From Merdiplasma sp905207905 (GTDB lineage: Bacteria > Bacillota > Clostridia > Lachnospirales > Lachnospiraceae): a stretch of 30,798 nucleotides of DNA. Positions 23,020 through 30,553 of the stretch are shown here, piece by piece. The stretch is from contig CABRXX010000030.1 in assembly GCA_902475025.1 (NCBI GenBank), positions 1 through 30,798 on the forward strand, read 5' to 3'. How positions within the stretch are numbered: position 1 is the stretch's first letter; every line of letters begins with the position of its first letter. The position numbers and the translations under genes are program-made. The notes beneath the pieces were generated by a model. That model ran no database searches. It was not told the origin of the DNA and saw only the letters and a program-made list of their open reading frames with translations.

Positions 23020-24018
23020 CTATTTCACCTCGATCGTGTCAAATACCTGAGCTGCCTCTGCTGCATACTCCGGATCCAGATCCATACCAAGAACGGCAGC
23101 TGCCTCTGTATTCACATAAAGGCTGGCACCCTGACAAGTCTCATAATTCATCTTGGAAGCGGATGTTTCTCCTGTCAGGACTTTGGCTGCCATAGCTCCC
23201 GTCTGTCTGCCAAGCTCCACATAGTCAATTCCCATGGACGCCAGACAGCCGTTTTTCACCTGCTCGATCTCGCTGCCAAATACAGGGATCTTCGCTTCAT
23301 TGGCGTAGGACAGCACTGTCTGCAAAGCAGAAACTACTGTGTTGTCAGTAAGGTTGGAAATGCAGTCCACCGTTCCTGCCAGTTCTGCAGCAGCCATGTC
23401 TACATCCGCGATCGTATTGATTCCGGAGTCTACGATCTCAAATCCAAATTCGCCGGCCAGCTCCTTGTAGGTTTCTATGGTGCTTACGGAATTGGCCTCG
23501 CTGGTGGTATATAGGATACCAATCTTTTCCGCCTCAGGAAGAATAGTGCGGATCATTTCCAGCTGCTCCTTCACCGGAAGCTGGTCTGCTGTTCCGGTAA
23601 TGTTACCGACAGGAACTCCTGATTCGTCAGCCAGACCTGCGCCTACCGGGTCAGACACCGCAGTGTAAATCACAGGGATCTCTGTATCCATAGCCGAATT
23701 GTAGGCACTCATGGCGCTGGGGGTAGCGATGGCACAGATCAGATCTACCCGATCAGCTACAAACCCATCAGAAATCATACTTGCCGTTCCCGTATCCGCC
23801 TGGGCATTATCATATTTTATTGTCAGATTTTCCCCTTCTACAAAGCCGGCTTCTTCAAGCCCCTTGAGAAATCCTTCCCTGCAGTTATCTAAAGATCCGT
23901 GCTCAGCAAACTGAGAAATTCCTACTGTAACATTCTTATCCTCCGCCATTGCATTGCCTGTCATGATTGAGGCTGCCATTGCTGTTCCAAGTACCATTGC
24001 CATCATTTTCTTTTTCAT
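23020..24018 (-). CDS. trpX: Tryptophan-type ABC transporter substrate-binding protein
   Basis: A 332-residue periplasmic-binding-fold protein of the ABC_sub_bind family (VGISQFAEHGSLDNCREGF, then IPVIYTAVSDPVGAGL and GILYTTSEANSV). The first 25 residues form a signal peptide ending in AMA before EDK. There is no lipobox cysteine, which is unusual for a binding protein in a Gram-positive cell. Start ATG 24018 sits 8 nt after AAGGAGG; an in-frame ATG at 24048 is upstream of the ribosome binding site. The Trp T-box is about 220 nt upstream. Ligand inferred from the T-box. Confidence 0.87.
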   Translation of the reverse strand: MKKKMMAMVLGTAMAASIMTGNAMAEDKNVTVGISQFAEHGSLDNCREGFLKGLEEAGFVEGENLTIKYDNAQADTGTASMISDGFVADRVDLICAIATPSAMSAYNSAMDTEIPVIYTAVSDPVGAGLADESGVPVGNITGTADQLPVKEQLEMIRTILPEAEKIGILYTTSEANSVSTIETYKELAGEFGFEIVDSGINTIADVDMAAAELAGTVDCISNLTDNTVVSALQTVLSYANEAKIPVFGSEIEQVKNGCLASMGIDYVELGRQTGAMAAKVLTGETSASKMNYETCQGASLYVNTEAAAVLGMDLDPEYAAEAAQVFDTIEVK

Positions 24019-24141
24019 AAATTTGTCCTCCTTAAAAGTGAAATTCAATTGCCTGCAACTTCCTGCGCATAGGCCCCCGCCTAAGGTGGAACAAAGTGTG
24101 CATTTTTTCTACAACGCGATCCTGCAAAGCAAGATTCTCCG

Positions 24142-24200
24142 CCTGTGCCGAATCCCATTTGCGGCATAATTTCACTGCGCCGCAATAGAGTCCTGCACGG
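24142..24200. repeat. 59-nt imperfect palindrome between T-box terminator and trpX
   Basis: The ends CCTGTGCC and GCACGG pair, and pairing continues inward with few mismatches to ATTTGCGGC/GCCGCAAT around a 13-nt loop. Adjacent small hairpins lie at about 24119-24135 (ATCCTGC-AAA-GCAAGAT) and 24069-24082 (TAGGC/GCCTA). The block separates the T-box terminator from the trpX ribosome binding site. It looks like an inserted repeat element. Confidence 0.6.
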
Positions 24201-24211
24201 AACGCTTTTTT

Positions 24212-24239
24212 ATTTCATAGGAAAGAAGTTCCCATAAAT
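24212..24239. repeat. TTTCATAGGAA palindrome, decayed copy 2
   Basis: The segment from ATTTCATAGGAA to TTCCCATAAAT resembles the perfect inverted repeat at 10322-10350 with a few substitutions. As there, it directly follows a GCG...TTTTT string. It overlaps the downstream edge of the T-box terminator T-run. Confidence 0.55.
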
Positions 24240-24534
24240 AAAAAAAAGCGTCTCAAGTATAATATAAACTTGAGACGCTGATAAGATCAACGCGGTACCA
24301 CTCAACTTGGCAATGCCCACTTTTCCTGCACCAACATGCATCCTCATTGATAACGGGTTGGGTTCCCGGTGAAGCCTACCTTCCATTCACAGAATAATAC
24401 CTGTCTTTCTGGAAATCAACTTACCCTCAAAAGTCCATTCAGTCTCTTTTCCGGTACTGCATCTCATCTTCCGCAGCTCTCTGGAACCTTTCAAAAGACT
24501 TACTACTCTTTCTCAACGGTTTGAAAATGAAGTT
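24240..24534 (-). ncRNA. T-box leader riboswitch, tryptophan type
   Basis: The leader senses uncharged tRNA and lets transcription pass into trpXYZ. The conserved T-box sequence TGGTACCGCG is at 24300-24291, extended upstream by TTGAG (24305-24301). TTGAG can pair with CTCAA (24274-24270) as antiterminator; the same CTCAA lies in the terminator arm. The terminator is a perfect 12-bp stem (24279-24268 with 24258-24247), 9-nt loop and a T-run to 24240. In the 3' side of stem I the sequence GAATGGACT places UGG, the Trp codon, in the specifier position (24437-24435), followed by A. The strand, order and downstream ABC genes all agree. Confidence 0.9.
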
Positions 24535-24540
24535 ATCAGA

Positions 24541-24569
24541 ATAATAACTCTAAAAGCACGGTTTGTCAA
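24541..24569 (-). promoter_or_regulatory. Promoter of the T-box-trpXYZ operon
   Basis: On the minus strand a perfect TTGACA (24569-24564), a 17-nt spacer and TATTAT (24546-24541) lie immediately before the T-box leader. Confidence 0.8.
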
Positions 24570-24677
24570 TCCTTTTTTATTTATAAATTTTAGATATAAA
24601 TTTCAATAATTCCGTCTGTACATTTCCGCTATAGATGGAAAGTTCTCTTTCCATTCGCTCGATCTTTGCTTATACGG

Positions 24678-26762
24678 TTATTTTACATCCTTGATGCTGA
24701 AGCTCATCCTGCCCATCTTGTCCTTACCCAGGCAGACAACCTTTACCTTATCTCCCAGTGTCAGAACGTCTTCTACATGAGCAATACGCTCTTTCGCGAT
24801 CTTGGAAATATGAACCATACCTTCTTTGCCCGGAGCAAATTCAATGAAAGCGCCGAAATCCTTGATGCTTACCACTTCTCCTGACAGCACCATCCCAGCC
24901 TCGAAATCTGTGGTAATAATGCGAATCATCTCAATGGCTTTGTCCATCATGGCCTGATCGGTTCCGCATACAGATACAGCACCGTCATCTGTGATATCAA
25001 TCTTTACGCCTGTGCGCTCAATGATGGTATTGATCGTCTTGCCTCTCTGACCAACCACATCGCCGATCTTCTGAGGATCAATCATGATCTGAACGATCTT
25101 GGGTGCATACTTGGATACAGACTCTCTGGGTGCTCCGATGCAGGGCAGCATCACCTCATTGAGAATGTACTCTCTGGCCTGTCTTGTTCTGGCAATCGCC
25201 TCCTCCACGATGGGACGGGTCAGTCCATGGATCTTAATGTCCATCTGGATAGCTGTGATGCCGTCATGAGTACCAGCCACTTTAAAGTCCATATCCCCAA
25301 AGAAATCCTCAAGACCCTGGATGTCTGTCAATACAATATAATCATCATCCGTCTCTCCGGTCACCAGACCGCAGGAAATACCGGCCACCGGTTTTTTAAT
25401 GGGAACACCGGCTGCCATCAGAGACATGGTAGAGGCGCAGATACTTGCCTGAGAGGTGGAACCGTTGGATTCAAAGGTCTCAGACACGGTACGGATGGCA
25501 TAGGGGAATTCTTCCTCAGTGGGAAGTACCGGAACCAGAGCTTTCTCTGCCAGCGCCCCATGGCCGATCTCACGTCTTCCCGGCCCTCTGGAAGGCTTTG
25601 TCTCACCTACAGAGTAGGACGGGAAGTTATAATGATGCATATAGCGTTTGTTTACTTCATTCTCATCCAGACCGTCGATCTTCTGAACCTCAGACAAAGG
25701 TGCCAGCGTGGTGATGGTGCAGATCTGAGTCTGTCCCCTGGTGAACATAGCAGAACCATGAACTCTGGGAATCAGATCTACCTCTGCAGCCAGAGGACGG
25801 ATCTGGGTAATCGCACGTCCGTCGGGACGCTTGTGGTCTTTTAAGATCATCTTTCGCACAGTCTTTTTCTGATACTGATAGACTGCCTCGCCAAGAACCG
25901 CCAGCCACTCTTCCTTGTCAGCAAAAGCTTCCTCCAGCTTTGCAGTAATCTGCCGGATATTCTCCTCCCGCACCTGCTTTACATCAGTAAATACAGCGGC
26001 TTCCATCTCTTCCGGAGTTACAATCTCTTTCATAGCGTCAAACAGCTCCTGGGGAACTGCACAGCTCTCATAAGCGTGTTTCTCTTTGCCCACTTCAGCC
26101 ACAATCTGGTTGATAAAAGCAATGATACCCTGGTTGATATCATGCGCCATGTAAATAGCTTCGATCATTTTCGCTTCCGGAATTTCATTTGCTCCAGCCT
26201 CGATCATGATTACCTTTTCGCTGGTAGAAGCCACGGTCAGCTGCAGATCTCCGTTTTTCCACTGTTCCTGAGAGGGATTTACAACAAATGCTCCATCCAC
26301 CAAGCCGATCTGAGTCATAGCACAGGGACCGTCAAAGGGAATATCCGAAATACAGGTAGCAATGGCAGAACCCAGCATAGCTACCAGCTCCGGACGGCAA
26401 GTGGGGTCTACAGACAGCACCAGGTTATTTAAGGTCACATCATTCCGATAATCCTTGGGAAACAGAGGCCGCATAGGACGGTCAATTACCCGGGCGGTAA
26501 GCACTGCATTCTCAGAGGCCTTTCCCTCACGCTTGTTGAAGCCTCCAGGGATTTTACCTACAGAATATAATTTCTCTTCAAATTCCACGCTCAGAGGGAA
26601 AAAATCGATTCCATCGCGCGGTTTGTCTGAAGCAGTTGCTGTGGAAAGAACGGTGGTGTCACCGTAATGCATAAATGCTGCGCCGTTTGCCTGAGCTGCC
26701 ACTCTGCCTACATCAACCGTCAGAGTTCTTCCGCCCACTTCCATTGAAAAACTTTTGAACAT
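24678..26762 (-). CDS. pnp: Polynucleotide phosphorylase (PNPase)
   Basis: PNPase degrades RNA 3' to 5' phosphorolytically and is a core part of mRNA turnover. The 694-residue protein has two RNase PH domains, the second with the catalytic GDMDFKVAGT and GITAIQMDIK strings, then a KH domain at about 555-610 (VVGQRGKTINTIIERTG) and an S1 domain at about 620-690 (GEVVSIKDFGAFIEF). The ATG follows AAGGAG. It lies 200 bp after rpsO, the conserved rpsO-pnp pair; the spacer is filled with hairpins. Downstream, 24635-24654 is an 8-bp hairpin (ATGGAAAG/CTTTCCAT) with no T-run, so the transcript end is unclear. Confidence 0.97.
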   Translation of the reverse strand: MFKSFSMEVGGRTLTVDVGRVAAQANGAAFMHYGDTTVLSTATASDKPRDGIDFFPLSVEFEEKLYSVGKIPGGFNKREGKASENAVLTARVIDRPMRPLFPKDYRNDVTLNNLVLSVDPTCRPELVAMLGSAIATCISDIPFDGPCAMTQIGLVDGAFVVNPSQEQWKNGDLQLTVASTSEKVIMIEAGANEIPEAKMIEAIYMAHDINQGIIAFINQIVAEVGKEKHAYESCAVPQELFDAMKEIVTPEEMEAAVFTDVKQVREENIRQITAKLEEAFADKEEWLAVLGEAVYQYQKKTVRKMILKDHKRPDGRAITQIRPLAAEVDLIPRVHGSAMFTRGQTQICTITTLAPLSEVQKIDGLDENEVNKRYMHHYNFPSYSVGETKPSRGPGRREIGHGALAEKALVPVLPTEEEFPYAIRTVSETFESNGSTSQASICASTMSLMAAGVPIKKPVAGISCGLVTGETDDDYIVLTDIQGLEDFFGDMDFKVAGTHDGITAIQMDIKIHGLTRPIVEEAIARTRQAREYILNEVMLPCIGAPRESVSKYAPKIVQIMIDPQKIGDVVGQRGKTINTIIERTGVKIDITDDGAVSVCGTDQAMMDKAIEMIRIITTDFEAGMVLSGEVVSIKDFGAFIEFAPGKEGMVHISKIAKERIAHVEDVLTLGDKVKVVCLGKDKMGRMSFSIKDVK

Positions 26763-26798
26763 ATCTTTCTCCTTTTCTTGTCGCTTCTTGCTCGCAGG

Positions 26799-26880
26799 GC
26801 GAAATCTTATCCGAAACTACTGAAAAAATGACTTTGGAAGAAAATCATCTTTTCAGTGGTCTCGGGAATTCAGATTTCGC
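26799..26880 (-). ncRNA. Long hairpin in the pnp leader
   Basis: GCGAAATCT and AGATTTCGC pair exactly at the base (26799-26807 with 26872-26880). Above a short asymmetric internal loop, a second helix of about 21 bp with one mismatch and a few G-U pairs runs from CCGAGACC... to ...TTTCGG. The total is 82 nt. A small 8-bp hairpin (26880-26897, CTTTCTGT/ACAGAAAG) adjoins it. It is an extended double-stranded RNA just upstream of the pnp ribosome binding site. Confidence 0.65.
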
Positions 26881-26899
26881 TTTCTGTACACAGAAAGAA

Positions 26900-26950
26900 G
26901 CCGCTACAAAACACATCGAAACAACATCGGATACGGTATTTTGCAACGGC
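26900..26950 (-). terminator. Hairpin directly after rpsO (attenuator or processing site)
   Basis: On the minus strand GCCGTTGCAAAATAC (26950-26936) pairs along all 15 positions, with several G-U pairs, with GTGTTTTGTAGCGGC (26914-26900). It starts 12 nt past the rpsO stop. Only a weak CTTCTTTCT follows, so it may terminate part of the transcripts or serve as a 3' end stabiliser. Confidence 0.55.
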
Positions 26951-26962
26951 TCCCTGGATTTC

Positions 26963-27229
26963 TTATTTTCTGATTCCTAATTTTGCAATCAAAGCACGAT
27001 ATCCTTCAATATCAGTTTTCTTCAAATAAGCCAGAAGACCACGTCTCTGACCAACCATTTTCAGAAGACCTCTTCTTGAATGATGATCCTTGGGGTTATT
27101 CTGCAGATGCTCGGTAAGCTCCTGGATCCGTGCGGTCAGAACTGCAATCTGAACCTCCGGTGAACCGGTATCTCCCTCTTTTCTGCCATACTCTGCAATA
27201 ATTGCCTGTTTCTTTTCTTTTGCGATCAT
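26963..27229 (-). CDS. rpsO: 30S ribosomal protein S15
   Basis: S15 binds 16S rRNA in the central domain early in 30S assembly. The 88-residue protein is the standard length and has the family signatures GDTGSPEVQIAVLTARI, HLQNNPKDHHSRRGLL and GQRRGLLAYLKK. The ATG follows AGGAGGAAAA. It has its own promoter and a structured leader. pnp follows after a hairpin-rich spacer. Confidence 0.98.
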   Translation of the reverse strand: MIAKEKKQAIIAEYGRKEGDTGSPEVQIAVLTARIQELTEHLQNNPKDHHSRRGLLKMVGQRRGLLAYLKKTDIEGYRALIAKLGIRK

Positions 27230-27255
27230 GCTTTTTTCCTCCTAAAATTTTTAAC

Positions 27256-27302
27256 GCCAAATACCAGGAAACGGTCGGAGTGTCCAATTTCTGGGTATTG
27301 GC
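27256..27302 (-). promoter_or_regulatory. Structured rpsO leader, candidate S15 autoregulatory site
   Basis: In the short rpsO leader GCCAATACCCAG (from 27302) pairs with CTGGTATTTGGC (to 27256) with single-base bulges, enclosing a loop with a GGA/TCC mini-helix. S15 commonly represses its own mRNA through leader structures that differ among phyla. The location fits, but S15 binding cannot be read from sequence. Confidence 0.45.
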
Positions 27303-27318
27303 TCAATCATACTTTCAC

Positions 27319-27347
27319 ACTATATCATACCCCGCCTGTTTCGTCAA
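27319..27347 (-). promoter_or_regulatory. Promoter of rpsO
   Basis: On the minus strand TTGACG (27347-27342), a 17-nt spacer and TATAGT (27324-27319) form a strong promoter. The -35 box contains the TGA stop of the upstream DUF3592-like gene. Confidence 0.75.
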
Positions 27348-27784
27348 CCTCTCATGGCAAATATGAGGAAAATTATACAGGCTGTCAGAAGGGCTGCCAC
27401 GCCGACTCCGTACAGACACTGGGACAACAAACGCAGAGGACTTTGTTTTTCCAACAAAAATTCTTCCGGCTGTCCCTTTTTATAGGTGATTTTAATCTCC
27501 TGATTCAGCTTAAAACGGCTGGGATAGGAACCATGGGGATAGCGGAGCTTATACAGTTTCCCTTCCGCGTAATATTCGATCACCGGATAGTAGCAGTTTT
27601 TGTAAAAGAGAAACTGCTCTCCTGGCTTTGGCTCCTCCAAAAGCAGCTCCACTACCCGGGCAGTACAGCGGCACTTTAAAGGTTCCTTAAAATTTTCATA
27701 CAGATGACAGCCGATTCCCATTGCCAGAAAGATCAGTCCCACTACCAAAAGCACCAGGCTGGCTGTCCATAACCCTTTATTCAA
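27344..27784 (-). CDS. DUF3592-like membrane protein
   Basis: A 146-residue protein with a hydrophobic helix at each end (about 6-28 and 118-140) and a soluble middle rich in beta-like segments (CRCTARVVELLLE, YYPVIEYYAEGKLYKLRY, EIKITYKKGQPEEFLL). This is the layout of DUF3592 proteins, of unknown function. The start is TTG at 27784 after GGAAGGGAG, overlapping the ribF stop by 8 bp; a further upstream TTG at 27808 lacks a ribosome binding site. Coupling to ribF is likely, but a functional link is not implied. Confidence 0.75.
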   Translation of the reverse strand: MNKGLWTASLVLLVVGLIFLAMGIGCHLYENFKEPLKCRCTARVVELLLEEPKPGEQFLFYKNCYYPVIEYYAEGKLYKLRYPHGSYPSRFKLNQEIKITYKKGQPEEFLLEKQSPLRLLSQCLYGVGVAALLTACIIFLIFAMRG

Positions 27785-28670
27785 AAAAATACTCCCTTCC
27801 AAAAGCAATATCTTTCTGTACCTGCGCCTTCAGTTCCTCTACAGAAGAAAACTTCTGTTCTCTTCTTTCAAAAGTATGGATCTGTGTCCATACCTGAGCT
27901 CCGTACAGATCCATGTCCAAATCAAAAAGATAGGTCTCCACTCCCCGAAAATTTCCGGATACCGTAGGTTTACAGCCAATGTTGGTAATACCCGGATAAA
28001 TCTTTCCCGCAATACTGGTTCTGGTGGCATACACACCGTTGGGAGGGAGCAGTTTTTGGGCGCTGGGAATCAAATTGATGGTGGGAAAACCCAGAGTCCG
28101 TCCCAGTTTTCTGCCATGGAGCACCATTCCCTCCACAAGAAAGGGTCTTCCAAGAAGACGGGTTACCAGCTCCATATTCCCCTGCTCCAGCGCTTCCCGC
28201 ACATAAGTACTGCTGATCTCCCGTTCTCCCAGCCGTTCTTTTTCCAGAATATCTACCCGAAACCCGTACCGTTGTTCCAGACTTTTTAAATAAGCTGCAT
28301 TTCCGGATCTGCGGTAACCAAAACAAAAATCCGTACCCACTGCAATATAGCGGGCATGAAGCCGTTTTACCAGGATTTCCTCCACAAATTGTTCCGGGGA
28401 CATGGTAAAAATTTCCGGCACAAAGGGACAGGAGATGAGACAGGAAATCCCCAGCTCCTCTACCAGGCGCCGCTGCTCGTTATGGGTCATTAAAAAAGAA
28501 CCCTCATTTCCGTTCAGAGCAAAACACACGCTGGAGACACCCTCTTTTTCCAGCTCCTTAATATGACGCATCAGTTTCTGATGCCCCAGATGGACACCGT
28601 CAAATTTTCCAAGGGTTACCGCTGTGGGCCCCTCCGCAAAAAAATCCGTTGTTCCATGAAAATACTTCAT
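27777..28670 (-). CDS. ribF: Bifunctional riboflavin kinase/FAD synthetase
   Basis: RibF makes FMN and then FAD from riboflavin. The N-terminal nucleotidyltransferase part has VTLGKFDGVHLGHQKLM near residue 18 and GTDFCFGYRRSGN near 115. The C-terminal flavokinase part has GRTLGFPTINL and GVYAT, then GITNIGCKPTV. Length is 297 residues, within the normal range. The ATG at 28670 follows GGAGGATGAA. It is 12 nt downstream of the truB stop, the usual truB-ribF pairing, in the ribosome maturation cluster rbfA-nrnA-truB-ribF. Confidence 0.96.
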   Translation of the reverse strand: MKYFHGTTDFFAEGPTAVTLGKFDGVHLGHQKLMRHIKELEKEGVSSVCFALNGNEGSFLMTHNEQRRLVEELGISCLISCPFVPEIFTMSPEQFVEEILVKRLHARYIAVGTDFCFGYRRSGNAAYLKSLEQRYGFRVDILEKERLGEREISSTYVREALEQGNMELVTRLLGRPFLVEGMVLHGRKLGRTLGFPTINLIPSAQKLLPPNGVYATRTSIAGKIYPGITNIGCKPTVSGNFRGVETYLFDLDMDLYGAQVWTQIHTFERREQKFSSVEELKAQVQKDIAFGREYFFE

Positions 28671-28682
28671 TTCATCCTCCGT

Positions 28683-29585
28683 CTACGCATCCAGAAACAT
28701 TTTTTCCGGACAGTAGATGTTTTTTTCTTCTACCCAGCGATAAATTCCGCAGAATTTTCCGGAAGAATCATAAACCCGCAGTTTTCGGCCCTCTCCCGGC
28801 TTAACCTCTGTAACAAAATCTCTCTCTTTCAAAGGATTTCCGTTTTTTAACAGCCGGTCTGTCTCTGGCTTCACATATACCGCTTTATAAGCCGGAAACA
28901 TGGCATCCACCGGAAACACATACTCCTTCAGCCTGCCGGCTTCCTGGAGCTGTTCAATCTCTGCGAGGGTTCTGCTTTCTTCGATAAGAAATTCTCCTAC
29001 CCGAATTCGCTGCAGAGATTTCATAGTACCGCCGCAGCCCAGCTTTTCACCAATGTCATGGCAGAGGGTACGAATATAGGTTCCTTTTGAGCAGCTGACC
29101 GTAAAAGCGATCTCCGGCAAATGAATCTGTTCAATTTGGATTTCATGAATGGTCACAGCCCTGGGCTTTCGTTCAACCTCGACCCCGGCTCTGGCCAGCT
29201 CATACAGCTTCTTCCCCTGAACCTTCAGGGCCGAATACATGGGAGGAATCTGATCATAATCTCCCTGAAAGGAAAGCACCGCTTTCCTGGCTTCCTCTTC
29301 GCTGCATGTGACCTGCCGGGAGGAAAGTACCGTTCCCGTGGTATCCTGGGTATCTGTAGTACATCCAAGCAGCAGAACTGCCCGGTAAGTCTTCCCGGTA
29401 TCAGTGAGAAGATCGCAGAGCTTGGTCCCTGCCCCTAGGCATACCGGCAGGACTCCCTCTGCATCCGGATCCAGAGTACCGGTATGCCCGATCTTTTTTT
29501 GCTGCAGGATCCTGCGAAGTTTCGCCACCACATCATGGCTGGTCCAGCCTTTTTCCTTATACACATTAATAATTCCGGAAATCAC
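28683..29585 (-). CDS. truB: tRNA pseudouridine-55 synthase
   Basis: TruB makes pseudouridine 55 in the T-loop of tRNAs. The catalytic aspartate is D39 in GHTGTLDPDAEGVLP; KVQGKKLYELARAG and SKGTYIRTLCHDIG are further family motifs, and a small PUA-like C-terminal part ends the protein. I choose GTG at 29585 as start: it gives the typical N-terminus (ISGIINVYKEKGWTSHDV) and forms a 4-bp GTGA overlap with the nrnA stop. The ATG at 29603 abuts an AAGGA and would need a 22-bp overlap. Length 300 residues. Confidence 0.94.
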   Translation of the reverse strand: MISGIINVYKEKGWTSHDVVAKLRRILQQKKIGHTGTLDPDAEGVLPVCLGAGTKLCDLLTDTGKTYRAVLLLGCTTDTQDTTGTVLSSRQVTCSEEEARKAVLSFQGDYDQIPPMYSALKVQGKKLYELARAGVEVERKPRAVTIHEIQIEQIHLPEIAFTVSCSKGTYIRTLCHDIGEKLGCGGTMKSLQRIRVGEFLIEESRTLAEIEQLQEAGRLKEYVFPVDAMFPAYKAVYVKPETDRLLKNGNPLKERDFVTEVKPGEGRKLRVYDSSGKFCGIYRWVEEKNIYCPEKMFLDA

Positions 29586-30553
29586 CCTTCTTTTGTCTCC
29601 CATTCCTTCAGCTGGCGGTACATATGACCAACCAGATTATTCACCACGTCGTACACCGTACCCTGCATAGTACAGCCAGCCGCCTTCACATGACCGCCGC
29701 CACCGAAATATCCGGCGATGCGGCTTACATCAATCTTATTTGCTGACCGCATACTTACCTTAAACTGCTGAGGCCCCACCTCATAAAGAAAGATGGCCGC
29801 CTCCACTCCTTTTGTGTTGCGCAGCTGCTGCACAATACCGTCCAGATCCTTAGGCTCTACGCCATAGAATTTCATATCCTTCTGGCGAATTACGCTGAAG
29901 ATCACCTGCTTATCCAGAATCATAATGCTCTCCAGAAGCGCCCGTCCCAATATCTGCTGCTGTACGTAGTTTTTGACATAATAAGTATTCTCCACGATCC
30001 TGGAAAAATCAATGCCAGTGTCCATCAGCTTTCCGGCTATGTTCATGGTTTTGCTGGAAGTACAGGAATACTGAAATACTCCTGTATCATGGACAATTCC
30101 CATATAAATAGCTTCCGCCATCTCCCGCGTTACTTTTTCTTCCTCCAGGAGGGTATACACCAGCTCGCTGGTGGAGCTGGCCTCCGGCTCAATATAATTG
30201 ATATCCGCAAATGAAATGTTGCTGATATGGTGATCAATGCAGATGGTCTTTTTGGCACTGCGAAAATACTTCGCAGCATTTCCCAACCGTGCAAGATCAC
30301 CGCAGTCTAAAGCAAAGAACACATCGTATTCTTCGTCCTTTGAACAATCGGACACAATCTCCTCAGAACCCTTTAAAAACCGAAAGGAATCAGAAAAATC
30401 CTCCAGGTATATCCGGGTTTTTAGCTGGGGAAAATATTCCTTCAGATAAAGGCCCAGACCAAGGCAGGAGCCTACGCAGTCGCCATCCGGACGCACGTGT
30501 CCGGCAATGCCCACGAGCTTTGCATCCTGCAGTTGGGCTTTCAGATCAAACAT
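29582..30553 (-). CDS. nrnA: DHH-family bifunctional oligoribonuclease/pAp phosphatase (NrnA)
   Basis: NrnA degrades very short RNAs and dephosphorylates pAp. The DHH domain shows GHVRPDGDCVGS (H19, D23, D25), the middle Asp in FALDCGD and IDHHISN; the DHHA1 domain ends with the GGGGHVKAAGC motif. I choose ATG at 30553: it overlaps the rbfA stop by 8 bp and lies 9 nt after GGGG; ATG starts further upstream at 30559 and 30601 are poorly placed. This gives 323 residues, the usual size. It is part of the rbfA-nrnA-truB-ribF operon. Confidence 0.93.
   Translation of the reverse strand: MFDLKAQLQDAKLVGIAGHVRPDGDCVGSCLGLGLYLKEYFPQLKTRIYLEDFSDSFRFLKGSEEIVSDCSKDEEYDVFFALDCGDLARLGNAAKYFRSAKKTICIDHHISNISFADINYIEPEASSTSELVYTLLEEEKVTREMAEAIYMGIVHDTGVFQYSCTSSKTMNIAGKLMDTGIDFSRIVENTYYVKNYVQQQILGRALLESIMILDKQVIFSVIRQKDMKFYGVEPKDLDGIVQQLRNTKGVEAAIFLYEVGPQQFKVSMRSANKIDVSRIAGYFGGGGHVKAAGCTMQGTVYDVVNNLVGHMYRQLKEWETKEG

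Noticed and set aside
24019..24048. Upstream ATG for trpX at 24048
   Set aside because: It precedes the AAGGAGG site; the ATG at 24018 has ideal spacing and begins a typical signal peptide.
24635..24654. Intrinsic terminator after pnp
   Set aside because: The 8-bp hairpin is real but no T-run follows on the minus strand.
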